The notes: generated by a model from the sequence alone, not told the origin. Shown: positions 22,280 to 36,042, counted from the first letter of the stretch. The stretch: 64,000 nucleotides of DNA from Siphonodentalium dalli (GCA_032622095.1 CP136067.1:62570893-62634892), one strand, 5' to 3'. Translations and numbers: made by a program.

Positions 22280-25190
22280 GGGAGTGAAACAAGCCTGGAT
22301 GAATATAGCTGTAATATCCAACAACAGACAAGGCTCCCAGAGAACAAGAAACTATATCAAATTCCAACAAGGGAGCAACTCCCCAAGCAATGTAGCAATA
22401 ACACTGTGGACAGGAGTAAAAAAAAAAACCCATGTCAACCAGTTAGGGAAAACTATTCCTATATTTATGTTCGACTTAAAATGGTCTAACACATTGTATC
22501 CATGTGTTACAGTACTAATACTCATTGTCGACTGTTAATATTTCATCTTCAGTCTCAACCCACCTGGTGCCGAATGTCAATTTGGGCATATATAGTCCAG
22601 GTGGCAACTTTCAAAAATTACTGAACAATTGAAATAGGGCAACGATTAATGTCTGAGTTAAATATTACTGTTCATAATGTATGGAAATCACGGTAACTTA
22701 AACAATATAAACCGAACACATATGTAGTTCTTTTCAGTTTGTGCAACAGATGTAGAAGTAGTCGAAGTCAAATATGTAGACAAAGTCAAATTATCTATCG
22801 GAGACCAAATTATGCCAACATAGTCAAGAACAATGGTATAGCAAGATTGTTATGGTCATGTCGAAATGTCAAAGGCATATATAGTCCAGGTGGCAACTTT
22901 CAAAAATTACTGAACAATTGAAATAGGGCAACGATTAATGTCTGAGTTAAATATTACTGTTCATAATGTATGGAAATCACGATAACTTAAACTATATAAA
23001 CCGAACACAGATGTAGTTCTTTTCAGTTTGTGCAACACATGTAGAAGTAGTCGATGTCAAATATGTAGACAAAGTCAAATTATCTATCGGAGACCAAATT
23101 ATGCCAACACAGTCAAGAACAATCGTCTAGCAAGATTGTTATGGTCATGTCGAATTGTCAAAGTCAAATGGGTAGTCAAATTCAATAACCCATCCGCCGA
23201 ACATGTTACGTCAAATATTCTGTCAATACAACCATGTTCATGATAGTCGGACTAAAAACGTTAAGGTACCGTACTTAAATCACGTGTTAACATGCCAATG
23301 CTCCCAGGGAACGAGAAACTATATCACATTCCAACAAGGGAGCAACTCCCCCGCTGTGTAGCGATAACACTGTGGACAGGAGTAAAAAATGTCTAGTGTG
23401 TTGACAAAACAAAAACAAAAACAAATCTAGTCGAGTCTAATATATATGATATCGAGGTAGTCAAAGTCAAATATGTAGACAAAGTCAAATAATCTACCGG
23501 CAGACCATATTATGTCAAATGAGGCAATCGTCTAGCAAGATTGGTATGGTCATGTCAGATTAGTCAAAGTCAAATAAATAGTCAAAATCAATTACCCACC
23601 CGTCGAACATGTTATGTCAAATATTCTGTCAATACGATCATGTTCATGGTGGGGTTGTCAGTCTAAAAACGTTAAGGTATCGTACTTGAATCACGTGTTA
23701 ACATGGCAATGCTCCCAGGGAACGAGAAACAATATCAAGTTCCAACAAGGGAGCAACTCCCCCGCGGTGTATCGTAAACACTGTGGACAGGAGTAAAACA
23801 AATCTAGTGTGTTAACAAAACAAAAAACAAAAATTATATCTAGTCAAATCATAATATATATGATATCGAGGTAGTCAAAGTCAAATATGTAGACAAAGTC
23901 AAATAATCTATCGTCTAGCAAGATTGGCATGGTCATGTCGAATTAGTCAGCGATGTCACGAATGAGTGGCCACATTCAAAACGACCATATTATGAAACAA
24001 GGCGCTGTGAATAAAACATGATATTATAAGATCATGTAATAATGGGTCATGTAAAAACTAATCTAAAAGCTAGCATAGTCATATTAAAACGTATTCATTT
24101 AATTATCCAGCTGATCCCATCATGTCTAATGTCAAAACCGAATGATCTACCGTATTTTTTTTATCACGTTCATGTAAATGATGTTAGGTAGTAAAAGTAC
24201 CGATTTCAATGCACATGTGTAGTTACTGTGTTCACATAAATCTAGAAAAATTCCTCCCTAGAGATTTCAGTCATGTCATAGCCGAGTGGCAACTCGCCAG
24301 GAAACCGTGTGATGACAAAGTATCACTATAATTAAAAACGTATAAATATTACGATATGACCATAAGTCATGTCAAAAGTAAAAGTTCAAATCATAAAAAT
24401 AAAATACTAGAATTATGATAGTCAGTCGTCTTAACATATATATACAAAGTACGTGAATTACACGCTAAATGTAACTTAAATTCAACAATCTGTTCAATGC
24501 GTATATACACGTTTTGCATATGGACTGGGTCAAAATCAATCACCCACCCGCCGAACATGTTATGTCAAATATTCTGTCAATAGAATCATGTTCATTGTGG
24601 GGTTGTCAGTCTAAAAACGTTAAGGTATCGTACTTGAATCTGGTGTTAACATGGCAATGCTCCCAGGGAACGAGAAACAATATCAAGTTCCAACAAGGGA
24701 GCAACCCCCCCTCAGTGTATCGTTAACACTGTGGACAGGAGTACAAAAATCTAGTGTGTTAACAAAACAAAAAACAAAAATTATATCCAGTCAAATAATA
24801 ATATATATGATATCGAGGTAGTCAAAGTCAAATATGTAGACAAAGTCAAATAATCTATCGTCTAGCAAGATTGGCATGGTCACGTCGAATTAGTCAGCGA
24901 TGTCACGAATTAGTGGCCACTTTCAAGACGACCATATTATGAAACAAGGCGCTGTGAAATAACACATGATATTATAAGATCATAATTGTAATAATAGGTC
25001 ATGTAAAAACTAATCTAAAAGCTAGCATAGACAAATTAAAACGTATTCATTTAATTATCCAGCTGCTCCCATCATGTCTAATGTAAAAACCGAATGATCT
25101 ACCGGATTGTCACGATCATGTAAAGGATGGTAGGTATAGTAAAAGTACCGAGTGCAATGCACATGTGTAGTTACTTGACACATTTGTGTG
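22280..25190 (+). repeat. Complex AT-rich tandem region with AGTCAAAGTCAAAT motif
   Basis: Contains a 289-bp tandem pair (22585-22873 and 22874-23160), then blocks of about 950 bp (about 23580-24230 and 24535-25175). These share CAATGCTCCCAGGGAACGAG, CACTGTGGACAGGAGTA and ATATGTAGACAAAGTCAAAT. The CTCCCAG block occurs at about 22328, 23297, 23707 and 24656. No open frame of note. It looks like a satellite in early, irregular expansion. Confidence 0.75.
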
Positions 25191-25853
25191 AGGCCACCAT
25201 ACGATGATTTTCTACTGAAATGTGATGACAGCCATACTATAATACATGTTTTGGATACTTAAATATTTAGGTATCATTCTGTGTTGCCACAAGAGAAGCA
25301 AATGTTCAGATGCTAATCATGAATTAATTTAAATGTATACCCTTGTAGCTTGGTTCTATAGACTTACTCGTTCATTCCACATTAAGGTTCTGGGTGAGCT
25401 AAAGAACCATGCATACAAGCATACAATTTATATTTCTAGGCAGTATTCTGTGCGTAATAAATAAATATTCGAACAATATTACAATGTTACCGATGACGCA
25501 GTATACGGAACCGAGTACCTTTACACCTTGTGTGAGTCAAACAAATATGTGCCTTTGATATGAAAGTACCGGTATGTACATGTTGCACGAGCATAAACGG
25601 CTATTTAACATCATATGGACCAGATATGATGATCTCTGAACTAAACTTTAAAAAGTGATCTAGAAACAGGTGTGCAGACATTTGATTCTCAATTCGGCTA
25701 TCCTTAAAAATATTAATTAAATTAGGAACCGGATATAGTATGTGTCATATACAGTATATATCTAATGTATGGAACCTATATATGTTGGTCTAACAAACGT
25801 TCTGGAAAATAGGCCTTACTAGTATATGTCATATCTATATCTATATTTGCGAA

Positions 25854-25854
<1 letters not shown>

Positions 25855-25892
<38 letters not shown>
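25855..25892 (+). repeat. GTCT microsatellite
   Basis: About nine uninterrupted GTCT units. Confidence 0.95.
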
Positions 25893-27660
25893 GTTCTATA
25901 GAAATTCACAGGGGACCACCTAGATGGCACAAAAGGGGTCTAATAGGGGTAACTTTTTACGAGAAAGATAATGGCGAGGGTTAGAATTTTCTAAAGTGAC
26001 GCCGTTGTTGTCAGGGGCAGAAAAGGGGGAGGGGCAGAATTTTTTTTGTCGCCGATTGCCTTCAAACTGATATATAATCATCCCCATAATATGAGGAATC
26101 TAATGGTGTGGTTTAAATATGTCAAAAGTCGCACCGTTCGCGTTAGGGGTGCACGGAAGGGGAGAGGGGTACCAAAATTGATCAAAATAATTTTAGCGCC
26201 GAATTCCACCAAATTGATGCACATTCTTCTGAGATCTTCTCCATGATACAAGGAATCTTATTGTGTGATTTAAAGACGCCAAAATGGTGTCGTTGGGATG
26301 AGAGATTTGGGGGGGGCGGTGGCATTGGGTACTAAATCTGATAAGAATTGGTTTAGTCGCCGATTCCCATGAAACTTATACAAATTCATCCCCATGGTAT
26401 GAGGTGTATAATGGCGTGCATAAAGCTGTCAAAAGTCGCGTCTTTCGAGTCAGGGGTGCACTGAAAGGGAGAGGGGCACAAAAATTGATACACAATATTT
26501 TTAGCACCAATTTCCACCAAATTGATACACATTCTTATCCATGATATGAGGAATCTTATCGTGTGATTTTAAAGACGTCATATTGGTGCTGCTTTGGTGA
26601 TAGATGGGGTGGGGTGGGGTGTTCACTAAATTTGATAAAAAAAATTGTTTTGTCGCGGATTAGCACCAAACTTACAAATAATAATCTCCAATGATATCAG
26701 GAGTCTAATTGTGTGGTTTAAAGATGTCAAAAGTGCGGCCATTCGAGTCAGGGGTGCCTAGAGGGTGAGAGGGACACACGCATTGATAAACAATATGTTA
26801 GCGCCGTTTCCACCTGATTGATACATATTCTTCTCCGTGATACGAATAAACTAATCGTGTGGTTTAAATGTGCCAAATTGGTGCCTTTTGGGTGAGAGAT
26901 ATGCAATGGTGGCCCTAAATTGATACGAATTTGTATACTCGCCAATTTTCATAAATTTTATATATATTCATCTCTATAATGAGTCTAAGTGTGTGGTTTA
27001 ATGATGTCAAAAGTTGCGCCGCTTGAGTCCGAAATAGGGACGGGAAGTCACCAAAAACTTATGAAAATATGTTTAGTGCCAATTACCATCAAACTCATAC
27101 ACGTTCTTCTCAAAAGATACAATGAATAAAATATTTGCGAATATCTGCCTGTGTTCTATATATAACTTTAAGGGTACAATCGAGATAGCACCAAGGCGGT
27201 CTAACAGGGGTAACTTTTTACGAGTATGATAATGGTGCAGGTTAAAATTTTCTAAAGTGACGTTGTTGGTGTCAGCAGCGGAGGTGCTATTTTTAGCGCA
27301 GTTTTCGACCAAATTGTTATATTATTCTTCTCCGTGATACGAGGAATATAAACGTGTGATTTAAAGACGCGAAATTGGTTTGCGTGAGAGATGGGGGGGG
27401 GGGGTGGTAATAACTATGATAATAATTTGTTTAGTTGCCGATTACCACCAAACTTATATATAATCATCTCCATTATATAATGCATGCATGAGTCTAATAG
27501 ACATGGTTTAAATATGACAAAAGTGGCGCGGTTCACGTCATGCATGAGGGGAGTTGCGCCAAAGTTGACACAAATATATTTAGCACTGATTCCACCAAAT
27601 TCAAGCACGTTCTTCTCTAATGATATGATGAATTAAATCACATTTGGGGTCGTTTGGGTC
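25893..27660 (+). repeat. Diverged tandem units inside the Helitron-like element
   Basis: Repeating blocks of about 190 bp, alternating two types, marked by TTTAGCGCCGATTNCCACCAAA-like, GATATGAGGAATCTAAT-like and GTGTGGTTTAAAGATGTCAAAA-like segments with GGGGTGCA(C/G) between. Typical internal structure for this class of element. Confidence 0.65.
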
Positions 27661-28454
27661 ATGGATGGCGAGAGGAGATTCACTTGCATTTATAATATTG
27701 TTCAATTCGCCAATATCCATGCAAGTTATACAGTCATCTCCCAGGCCATCTCCATGTCGTTCTAAGGAGTTTTTGGCATTCCAATTTCACAATCTCGACA
27801 AATGGTGACCGAATTATGTCACTTAAACAATTATATCTTCTCAACTGTCATATTAATATGGGGATGGAAACCAGGGCATTCCTATAACGATCTAGCAACA
27901 CAGATACATAGAAGAAAGCATTAAAAGTATATTCATATCAATCTATTTAAGAGATACATATATTCATTCAAACCGAGGGACCTTGAATCGTCAGAGGATT
28001 GCATATTAGAATGGCTCATGTATATATTATAACACGATTGTGTCTGTCTCATTCAATAGAGTTTCCACAAAAAAGTTACAATTGCCTAGAGATATGGAAA
28101 TGTACAGCAGGCCTGTTCAAAAATAGTGGTCACAGTGTGCAGTCAAATATGGTTACTTCTGAGATAAAGGAAAACGCAGTCTGTAGCACATATCTTTTCA
28201 GGATCCTCCAATAGTGACATCTGACAAGGGTATATCTGCCCGATACAGAGGATATCTTTCATTTTTTTAGAACAGACTCATCGCCTAACATAAAAACTCA
28301 AAATCTCGCTGCGTCGGGCACATGTAGCTGCTATACTTGCATAACATCATTTATTTTAAACTGAAAATGATTATCCAGAATATAGCACCAGAACAGAGGA
28401 GCACCTAGACATATCTTTAAAACATCTGTATCTTCATGAAGATATGATAAACTA

Positions 28455-28477
28455 GATTGATTGATTGATTGATTGAT
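28455..28477 (+). repeat. GATT microsatellite
   Basis: Five to six GATT units. Confidence 0.9.
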
Positions 28478-28832
28478 ACATCTCTATGTACAACACAATT
28501 GTCGTCTTTTATTTTTTCGGACTTAAGTGTTTATGATGTTCATGTTCCATGATATAACGTCTGAAGTATACGCAGTTGTAAATACATAAATACTTCTTTA
28601 TTGGTGGGACGGATTAAACGCGATAAACAAAATGATAATCGCTCTGACCTGACAAGGTGAGCCACTACTTATATTCCCTGTGTAAGAATCATGTTTTGTG
28701 ATGCCATTGGGATATACAATTTATGAGAATACGTGTAACACTTTGAGAGCAAGAGTATTGTCTATTCCCACAAAATATCCACAGAGGGTTTCTCATCACT
28801 TTACCCTGGGCAACGCCGGGTAACCCTGCTAG

Positions 28833-30097
28833 TACAGTATATATCTAATACCGTATATGGAAGTTAAATTATACTAAAACAAATAAGAAAATGGTGAATA
28901 CATCTTGATTTGAATAAAATTATATAACTGGACATGGGCTTGTTCACACCCGAAAATGATGTAATACATAATGGTAGGTAGAATCTCAAACATACTGTAC
29001 TGTATGCCGAATATTTTAGAGTGTATTTTGGAATGAAACCGGCATATTGCTGAGAATAACGTCGCCAACTACACTACTATACGAGTATATGCAAATGTTC
29101 TGATATAACTTGTTTTAGTTAGACAATTAGGTACACATAGGAAAACAATACAACCCAAAATGTCCTTAATATTATGTGTATGGATGAATACATATGTATA
29201 CAATCAGCAAGGAAAGTCCAAACAAAAATGATCAGAAATTCATAGCGGTGAAACTAGCTACTGGTATGTTCTGGCTGATATGCCAAACGTAACAATTGAT
29301 ATGATACATGGTGGTATAATAATCAATGAATGTCATATTTATGCAAAGTTAATATGGAACCAGTGGGGGAATTAATTAAGGCTAATTGTCTGAGAATGAT
29401 GCTTAGATTAAAAACATGCACAAATTTAGGTAATATACACTACTTATTTTATTATAATACTAAAATTACTGACTAATAAAACCTGATACTTTGATAATAT
29501 TAATACCAAAATATTCTTCATAAGTACGATTTAAATGCAATGGATGGCACGGTAATGTTAATTAAGTCTCCACTGTAAAAAGTTGTGGGCAAGATCATTC
29601 AGAAATATGTAATAACAGAATGGTGAGAATTGTTTTGCAATAACAAATAATTTACAGGTTCTAACTGTAGCTAAAATATTATAAATATAAGTGCTGTTAA
29701 CACCAAACGAGACCAACGTTGGAATATGCAGGAATAATATAAAATGATCAGTTCAAATCCGAATGCCATAATGATTCTTTTAATCTTTCTCCTGTAAGCT
29801 GGAAAATAATGTTTTGGCAAAGTTCTAGTAGTCAGCACAGCAAAGTTCTACGTGGTATGTGAACACACGAGATGATCGACGTCTATGTATCAGTATGTGC
29901 AATTGTTCTCAAAGTCAAATTATACGTGGTCTGTGTAAACACAAAATGCTAGACTTCTATATATGTATCAGTATGTTTTCAAGTTGAGGAAATAAGGCCT
30001 GTGTTCACGATTGTCCCGTATCGAATAAATGCGCCAGGAATGGTGCAATGTATCGCATACTCAGGGTTGTGTTTGACAATAACGCCTGTCAGAACAG
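28833..30097. other. AT-rich sequence without recognisable gene
   Basis: Only short frames. A block of about 100 bp containing GTCTATGTATCAGTATGT-like sequence is repeated near 29830-29910 and 29915-29970. Confidence 0.45.
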
Positions 30098-30110
30098 TGT
30101 ATCATTGTAA

Positions 30111-33100
30111 CAGACATGACAATTGGAACTTATTCCCTATTCCTTATTCCTTATTTTCAAAAATGTCTTTTTCGACCGATTTGACGGCATGGTTGGGTGG
30201 CCCGCCCCAAATACCGCCTAGAAACACCCCGACCCCCCACCCATCACCCCCGGGGGGTGCCACCCGAGGGGGTGAAAATGGGGTATGGACCATTTTCGAG
30301 AACGGTAAGGATTTCGACCGATTTGACGGCATGGGTGGGTGGCCCGCCCCAAATACCACCTAGAAACACCCCCACCCCCCACACATCACCCCCCGGAGGG
30401 TGCCACCCAGAGGGGGTGAAAATGGGGTATGGACCATTTTCGAGAACGGTAAGGATTTCGACCGATTTGATGGTATGGGTGGGTGGCCCGCCCCAAATAC
30501 CACCTAGAAACACCCCCACCCCCCACCATCACCCCCGGAGGGTGCCACCCCGAGGGGGTGAAAATGGGGTATGGACCATTTTCGAGAACGGTAGGGATTT
30601 CGACCGATTTGACGGCATGGGTGGGTGGCCCGCCCCAAATACCACCTAGAAACACCCCACCCCTACCCCCCACCCATCACCCCCGGAGGGTGCCACCCCG
30701 AGGGGGTGAAAATGGGGTATGGACCATTTTCGAGAACGGTAAGGATTTCGACCGATTTGACGGCATGGGTGGGTGGCCCGCCCCAAATACCACCTAGAAA
30801 CACCCCCACCCCCACCCATCACCCCCGGAGGGTGCCACCCCGAGGGGGTGAAAATGGGGTATGGACCATTTTCGAGAACGGTAAGGATTTTTGACCGATT
30901 TGACGGCATGGGTGGGTGGCCCGCCCCAAATACCACCTAGAAACACCCCCACCCCCACCCATCACCCCGGAGGGTGCCACCCCGAGGGGGTGAAAATGGG
31001 GTGTGGACCATTTTCGAGAACGGTAAGGATTTCGACCGATTTGACGGCATGGGTGGGTGGCCCGCCCCAAATACTACCTAGAAACACCCCCACCCCTCAC
31101 CCATCACCCCCGGAGGGTGCCACCCCGAGGGGATGAAAATGGGGTATGGACCATTTTCGAGAACGGTAAGGATTTCGACCGATTTGACGGCATGGGTGGG
31201 TGGCCCGCCCCAAATACCACCTAGAAACACCCCCACCCCCAACCCATCACCCCCGGAGGGTGCCACCCCGAGGGGGTGAAAATGGGGTATGGACCATTTT
31301 CGAGAACGGTAAGGATTTCGACCGATTTGACGGCATGGGTGGGTGGCCCGCCCCAAATACCACATAGAAACACCCCCACCCCCCCACCCATCACCCCCGG
31401 ATGGTGCCACCCCGAGGGGGTGAAAATGGGGTATGGACCATTTTCGAGAACGGTAAGGATTTCGACCGATTTGACGGCATGGGTGGGTGGCCCGCCCCAA
31501 ATACCACCTAGAAACACCCCCACCCCCCCACCCATCACCCGCGGAGGGTGCCACCCCGAGGGGGTGAAAATGGGGTATGGACCATTTTCGAGAACGGTAA
31601 GGATTTCGACCGATTTGACGGCATGGGTGGGTGGCCCGCCCCAAATACTACCTAGAAACACCTCCACCCCCACCCATCACCCCCGGAGGGTGCCACCCCG
31701 AGGGGGTGAAAATGGGGTATGGACCATTTTCGAGAACGGTAAGGATTTCGACCGATTTGACGGCATGGGTGGGTGGCCCGCCCCAAATACCACCTAGAAA
31801 CACCCCACCCCCCACCCATCACCCCCGGAGGGTGCCACCCCGAGGGGGTGAAAATGGGGTATGGACCATTTTCGAGAACGGTAAGGATTTCGACCGATTT
31901 GACGGCATGGGTGGGTGGCCCGCCCCAAATACCACCTAGAAACACCCCCACCCCCCACCCATCACCACCGGAGGGTGCCACCCGAGGGGGTGAAAATGGG
32001 GTATGGACCATTTTCGAGAACGGTAAGGATTTCGACCGATTTGACGGCATGGGTGGGTGGCCCGCCCCAAATACCACATAGAAACACCCCCACCCCCACC
32101 CATCACCCCCGGAGGGTGCCACCCCGAGGGGGTGAGAACGGTAAGGATTTCGACCGATTTGACGGCATGGGTGGGTGGCCCGCCCCAAATACCACCTAGA
32201 AACACCCCCACCCCCCACCCATCACCCCCGGAGGGTGCCACCCCGAGGGGGTGAAAATGGGGTATGGACCATTTTCGAGAACGGTAAGGATTTCGACCGA
32301 TTTGACGGCATGGGTGGGTGGCCCGCCCCAAATACTACCTAGAAACACCTCCACCCCCACCCATCACCCCCGGAGGGTGCCACCCCGAGGGGGTGAAAAT
32401 GGGGTATGGACCATTTTCGAGAACGGTAAGGATTTCGACCGATTTGACGGCATGGGTGGGTGGCCCGCCCCAAATACCACCTAGAAACACTCCCACCCCC
32501 CACTTATCACCCCCGGCCACCCACCCATGCCGTCAAATCGGTCGAAATCCTTACCGTTCTCGAAAATGGTCCATACCCCATTTTCACCCCCTCGGGGTGG
32601 CACCCTCCGGGGGTGATGGGTGGGGGATGGGGGTGTTTCTAGGTGGTATTTGGGGCGGGCCACCCACCCATGCCGTCAAATCGGTCAAAATCCTTACCGT
32701 TCTCGAAAATGGTCCATACCCCATTTTCACCCCCTCGGGGTGGCACCCTCCGGGGTGATGGGGGGGGGGTGGGGTGGGGGTGTTTCTAGGTGGTATTTGG
32801 GGCGGGCCACCCACCCATGCCGTCAAATCGGTCGAAATCCCTACCGTTCTCGAAAATGGTCCATACCCCATTTTCACCCCCTCGGGGTGGCACCCTCCGG
32901 GGGTGATGGGTGGGGGTGGGGGTGTTTCTAGGTGGTATTTGGGGCGGGCCACCCACCCATGCCGTCAAATCGGTCGAAATCCTTACCGTTCTCGAAAATG
33001 GTCCATACCCCATTTTCACCCCCTCGGGGTGGCACCCTCTGGGGGTGATGGGTGGGGGTGGGGGTGTTTCTAGGTAGTATTTGGGGCGGGCCACCCACCC

Positions 33101-33896
33101 ATGCCGTCAAATCGGTCGAAATCCTTACCGTTCTCGAAAATGGTCTATACCCCATTTTCACCTCCTCGGGGTGGCACCCTCCGGGGGTGATGGGTGGGGG
33201 GTGGGGGTGTTTCTAGGTGGTATTTGGGGCGGGCCACCCACCCATGCCGTCAAATCGGTCGAAATCCTTACCGTTCTCGAAAATGGTCCATACCCCATTT
33301 TCACCCCCTCGGGGTGGCACCCTCCGGGGGTGATGGGTGGGGGGTGGGGGTGTTTCTAGGTAGTATTTGGGGCGGGCCACCCACCCATGCCGTCAAATCG
33401 GTCGAAATCCCTACCGTTTTCTAAAATGGTCCATACCCCATTTTCACCCCCTCGGGGTGGCACCCTCCGGGGGTGATGGGTGGGGGGTGGGGGGTGTTTC
33501 TAGGTGGTATTTTGGGCGGGCCACCCACCCATGCCGTCAAATCGGTCGAAACCCTTACCGTTCTCGAAAATGGTCCATACCCCATTTTCACCCCCCTCGG
33601 GGTGGCACCCTCCGGGGGTGATGGGTGGGGGTGGGGGTGTTTCTAGGTGGTATTTGGGGCGGGCCACCCACCCATGCCGTCAAATCGGTCGAAATCCTTA
33701 CCGTTCTCGAAAATGGTCCATACCCCATTTTCACCCCCTCGGGGTGGCACCCCCCGGGGGTGATTGGTGGGGGGTCGGGGTGTTTCTAGGCGGTATTTGG
33801 GGCGGGCCACCCAACCATGCCGTCAAATCGGTCGAAAAGGACATTTTTGAAAATAAGGAATAAGGAATAGGGAATAAGTTCCAATTGTCATGTCTG
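30111..33896. mobile_element. Palindromic block of 142-bp satellite units with target duplication
   Basis: The ends are perfect inverted copies (CAGACATGACAATTGGAAC at the left). Each is followed by a subterminal ACTTATTCCCTATTCC stretch and then tandem units of about 142 bp. The left arm has about 17 units (30180-32514) and the right arm about 10 inverted units (32515-33830). The block is flanked by TATCATTGTAA (30100-30110 and 33897-33907); depending on where the termini are set, the duplication can be read as up to 14 bp. Units are nearly identical; one (about 32047-32166) is 23-25 bp short. Non-coding: the long frames in all six phases are a by-product of the repeat. Confidence 0.85.
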
Positions 33897-34197
33897 TATC
33901 ATTGTAACATTGTGGTAACTCTAGATACATAATACTCATCGGACTGAATGGCAATGAAATCACAGCGTCAACGATGTCGAACTCCGAGTTGGTTGAATAA
34001 AACACAGTTGGTAACAACACGGGTAACGCAGTGAGTAGTGTTCATGGCACACGACAGAGACAGCTCAAACGGAACACAATCGTCGATAAATTATGCGTCG
34101 CTGCAGCGTAACTTGTGTCTTCAACATTCTTCAAACTCGTAGTCATTCGTTGAAACAATTTTCAATATAAACAATAAAATATAATAGTATAAACAGA

Positions 34198-34372
34198 GTA
34201 AAAATATAATCGAACGTCCAACTGTCAAAATTATTTTGAAATGACGTGAAGGTCAAGGCTGTTCCAGTTGTGAGATATGTTGTAATTTCCGGATTAAATC
34301 GACACCGGAGACCGGAAAGCCGGGTAGTCGCTGTGCGGGGAATAATTACTTATTATGCTTCTAATATCCCAA
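34198..34372 (+). repeat. Segment shared with 21433-21607
   Basis: Nearly identical to the spacer between the two 502-bp repeats. Here it joins directly to an AAAATGTGGCA-family copy. Confidence 0.85.
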
Positions 34373-34374
34373 TT

Positions 34375-35660
34375 CTCCTGACCAATCAGAGTGGGAATTT
34401 CTATTTGACCCACTTTTTAGGACTCGACCCAAAATATTTTCGGCCCAAAAAGTTCGGCTCAAGTGGCCATTTTTTAATATGGGACAGTTTGCAACATTTT
34501 CCGAAATTTACCTGACTGAGCAGAGCGAAAACTTAAATTCGACCCACTTTTTGGGACTCGACCCAAAAGTTTTTCGGCCCAAAATTTTTGGCCGAGGTGG
34601 CAATTAATGACCCCTGCACTTGTTTCGGCCAATTTCAGTTTATTTTAGGGCTTTGCCTATTTTCGAGGCATTTTTGAACTTTTTTTCCCGGATTTTTTTT
34701 CACACGAAATTCCGTCTCGCTTTACTTAAGACGTTGCCATGCAAGGTGGACTTTCTTCCCTGGTGAAGATCCCCCGATGATTTCCGAGGCCATTCGGTAT
34801 GTTTCGGAAATACACAATAATAACAAAAATTGCCGCTGTAGTTTTGAAATTGTTTTAACATTTCCTCGATACGTGTTTCACATTAAAGGAGATTACACAG
34901 TACAATACATTAATAACGTATAATCCTCAATCCGATCAACCATCACAGAGAAAACGGAGTAACAGAGACTGATAGTGACAGTGATTGAAATTGAAATTCG
35001 CAATGTGGGCGCCACAAAACAACATTTATGAATGAACTGGTGATGTCACATGGAATCGCGTGCAAACATTCCAACGTATATTCATGCGCACTATAACAAA
35101 ATATTTCCTAGTTTGTATCATTATTTGAATGCCCCCCCATGGTAGATAATACGGTAAAACATATCAGAAAGTAACTACTATATATGTTGAGTATTTTAGT
35201 ATATAAAAAAACACAGGTGTTGGAGATTTTGTTCATAAAAATTCAATTTTTGTTTAGACATAAGTATGCGCGTGCCGTTGCAGGTTTTAGCAAATTGAGT
35301 TAATCGTGTGATACAAACAAACTTGCAGGTTGGGACAATTTACTCAAGAAAACTAATCCAATAAATTTGGCTTTAAAAAAAACTCTTACAATGATATGGA
35401 TTCGGTCACACGAATTGTAGATAACGTGTTATATACACCGTGTGCTTGTACCAAGAATCTCCGTCGCAGTTTCAGTAGTGATTTTCGGGAATCTTCGGGG
35501 GGATCTTCACACCGAGTGAAACATAACGAATGGCCTCGGGAATCTTCGGGGGATCTTCACCAGGGAAGAAAGACCAATTTGGCGTTGCCATGGTCATTTG
35601 CCACATTTTCCCATTTAAAAAAAAATAAGGAATAAGGAATAAGTAACGGAATTCACGCTG
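34375..35660 (-). repeat. AAAATGTGGCA-family element, interrupted copy
   Basis: Two parts, 34375-34741 and 35583-35660, join to one family copy ending in ATAAGGAATAAGTAACGGAA and TTCACGCTGC. The interruption is the 841-bp element 34742-35582. Confidence 0.8.
34742..35582. mobile_element. 841-bp TIR element with 10-bp target duplication (MULE-like)
   Basis: TIRs of about 55 bp: the left CTTTCTTCCCTGGTGAAGAT matches the inverted right ATCTTCACCAGGGAAGAAAG. Flanks are CGTTGCCATG at 34732-34741 and 35583-35592. The undisturbed site is present in the paralogue near 20553-20575. A 9-11 bp duplication with long TIRs is the Mutator pattern. No transposase. Confidence 0.85.
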
Positions 35661-35740
35661 CTACATAGTGAATAGTTGGATATGACCAGCCAGTCTGGTG
35701 GTATATGATGTCATTCGCATTGAATTTGTTTTCATCAATT

Positions 35741-36042
35741 CCAAAATCGACTCAATTTATGGAAATTGGCGAAAGGATGAATATTCATTTCAACGCAAGA
35801 TGATTGCAGGAAGATTTGACTATGGGAATCCGAAAAAAATCGACGAGGAATTACTCAATTACTCAAGCTAAATTCAGATATATTTGTGACAAAAAAATCT
35901 GTTTCAAAGGTAGGATCCCGGGCTCTTTCTGCAGCCTATTTCTACCCTAATGCTTTGACGAAATATACAGAATTGTATCGAATTCAACTCGACAAACGTC
36001 GTGGTATTCAGTTAATATAACTGCTACTATACCAACCGTTCC
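35741..36042 (-). repeat. Dispersed repeat, inverted copy of 10427-10728
   Basis: See 10427-10728. Confidence 0.75.

Larger units (their letters stand above)
25830..28832 (+). mobile_element. Helitron-like element, non-autonomous
   Basis: The right end has a stem-loop ACCCTGGGCAACGCCGGGT (with a two-base bulge), then CCCTG and CTAG before T, the layout of Helitron 3' ends. The left end has TATATTTGCGAATGTCTG running into a GTCT microsatellite, as in many invertebrate non-autonomous Helitron-like families. A second head-like block at 27129-27290 repeats the leader (ATATTTGCGAATATCTG and GGGGTAACTTTTTACGAG), so it may be two elements in tandem. No Rep/helicase coding. The exact 5' end is uncertain. 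Confidence 0.55.

Noticed and set aside
30111-33896. Overlapping proline/glycine-rich open frames in all six phases, up to 188 codons
   Set aside because: They follow from a GC-rich repeat of about 142 bp; frames on both strands are equally open, with no gene signals.
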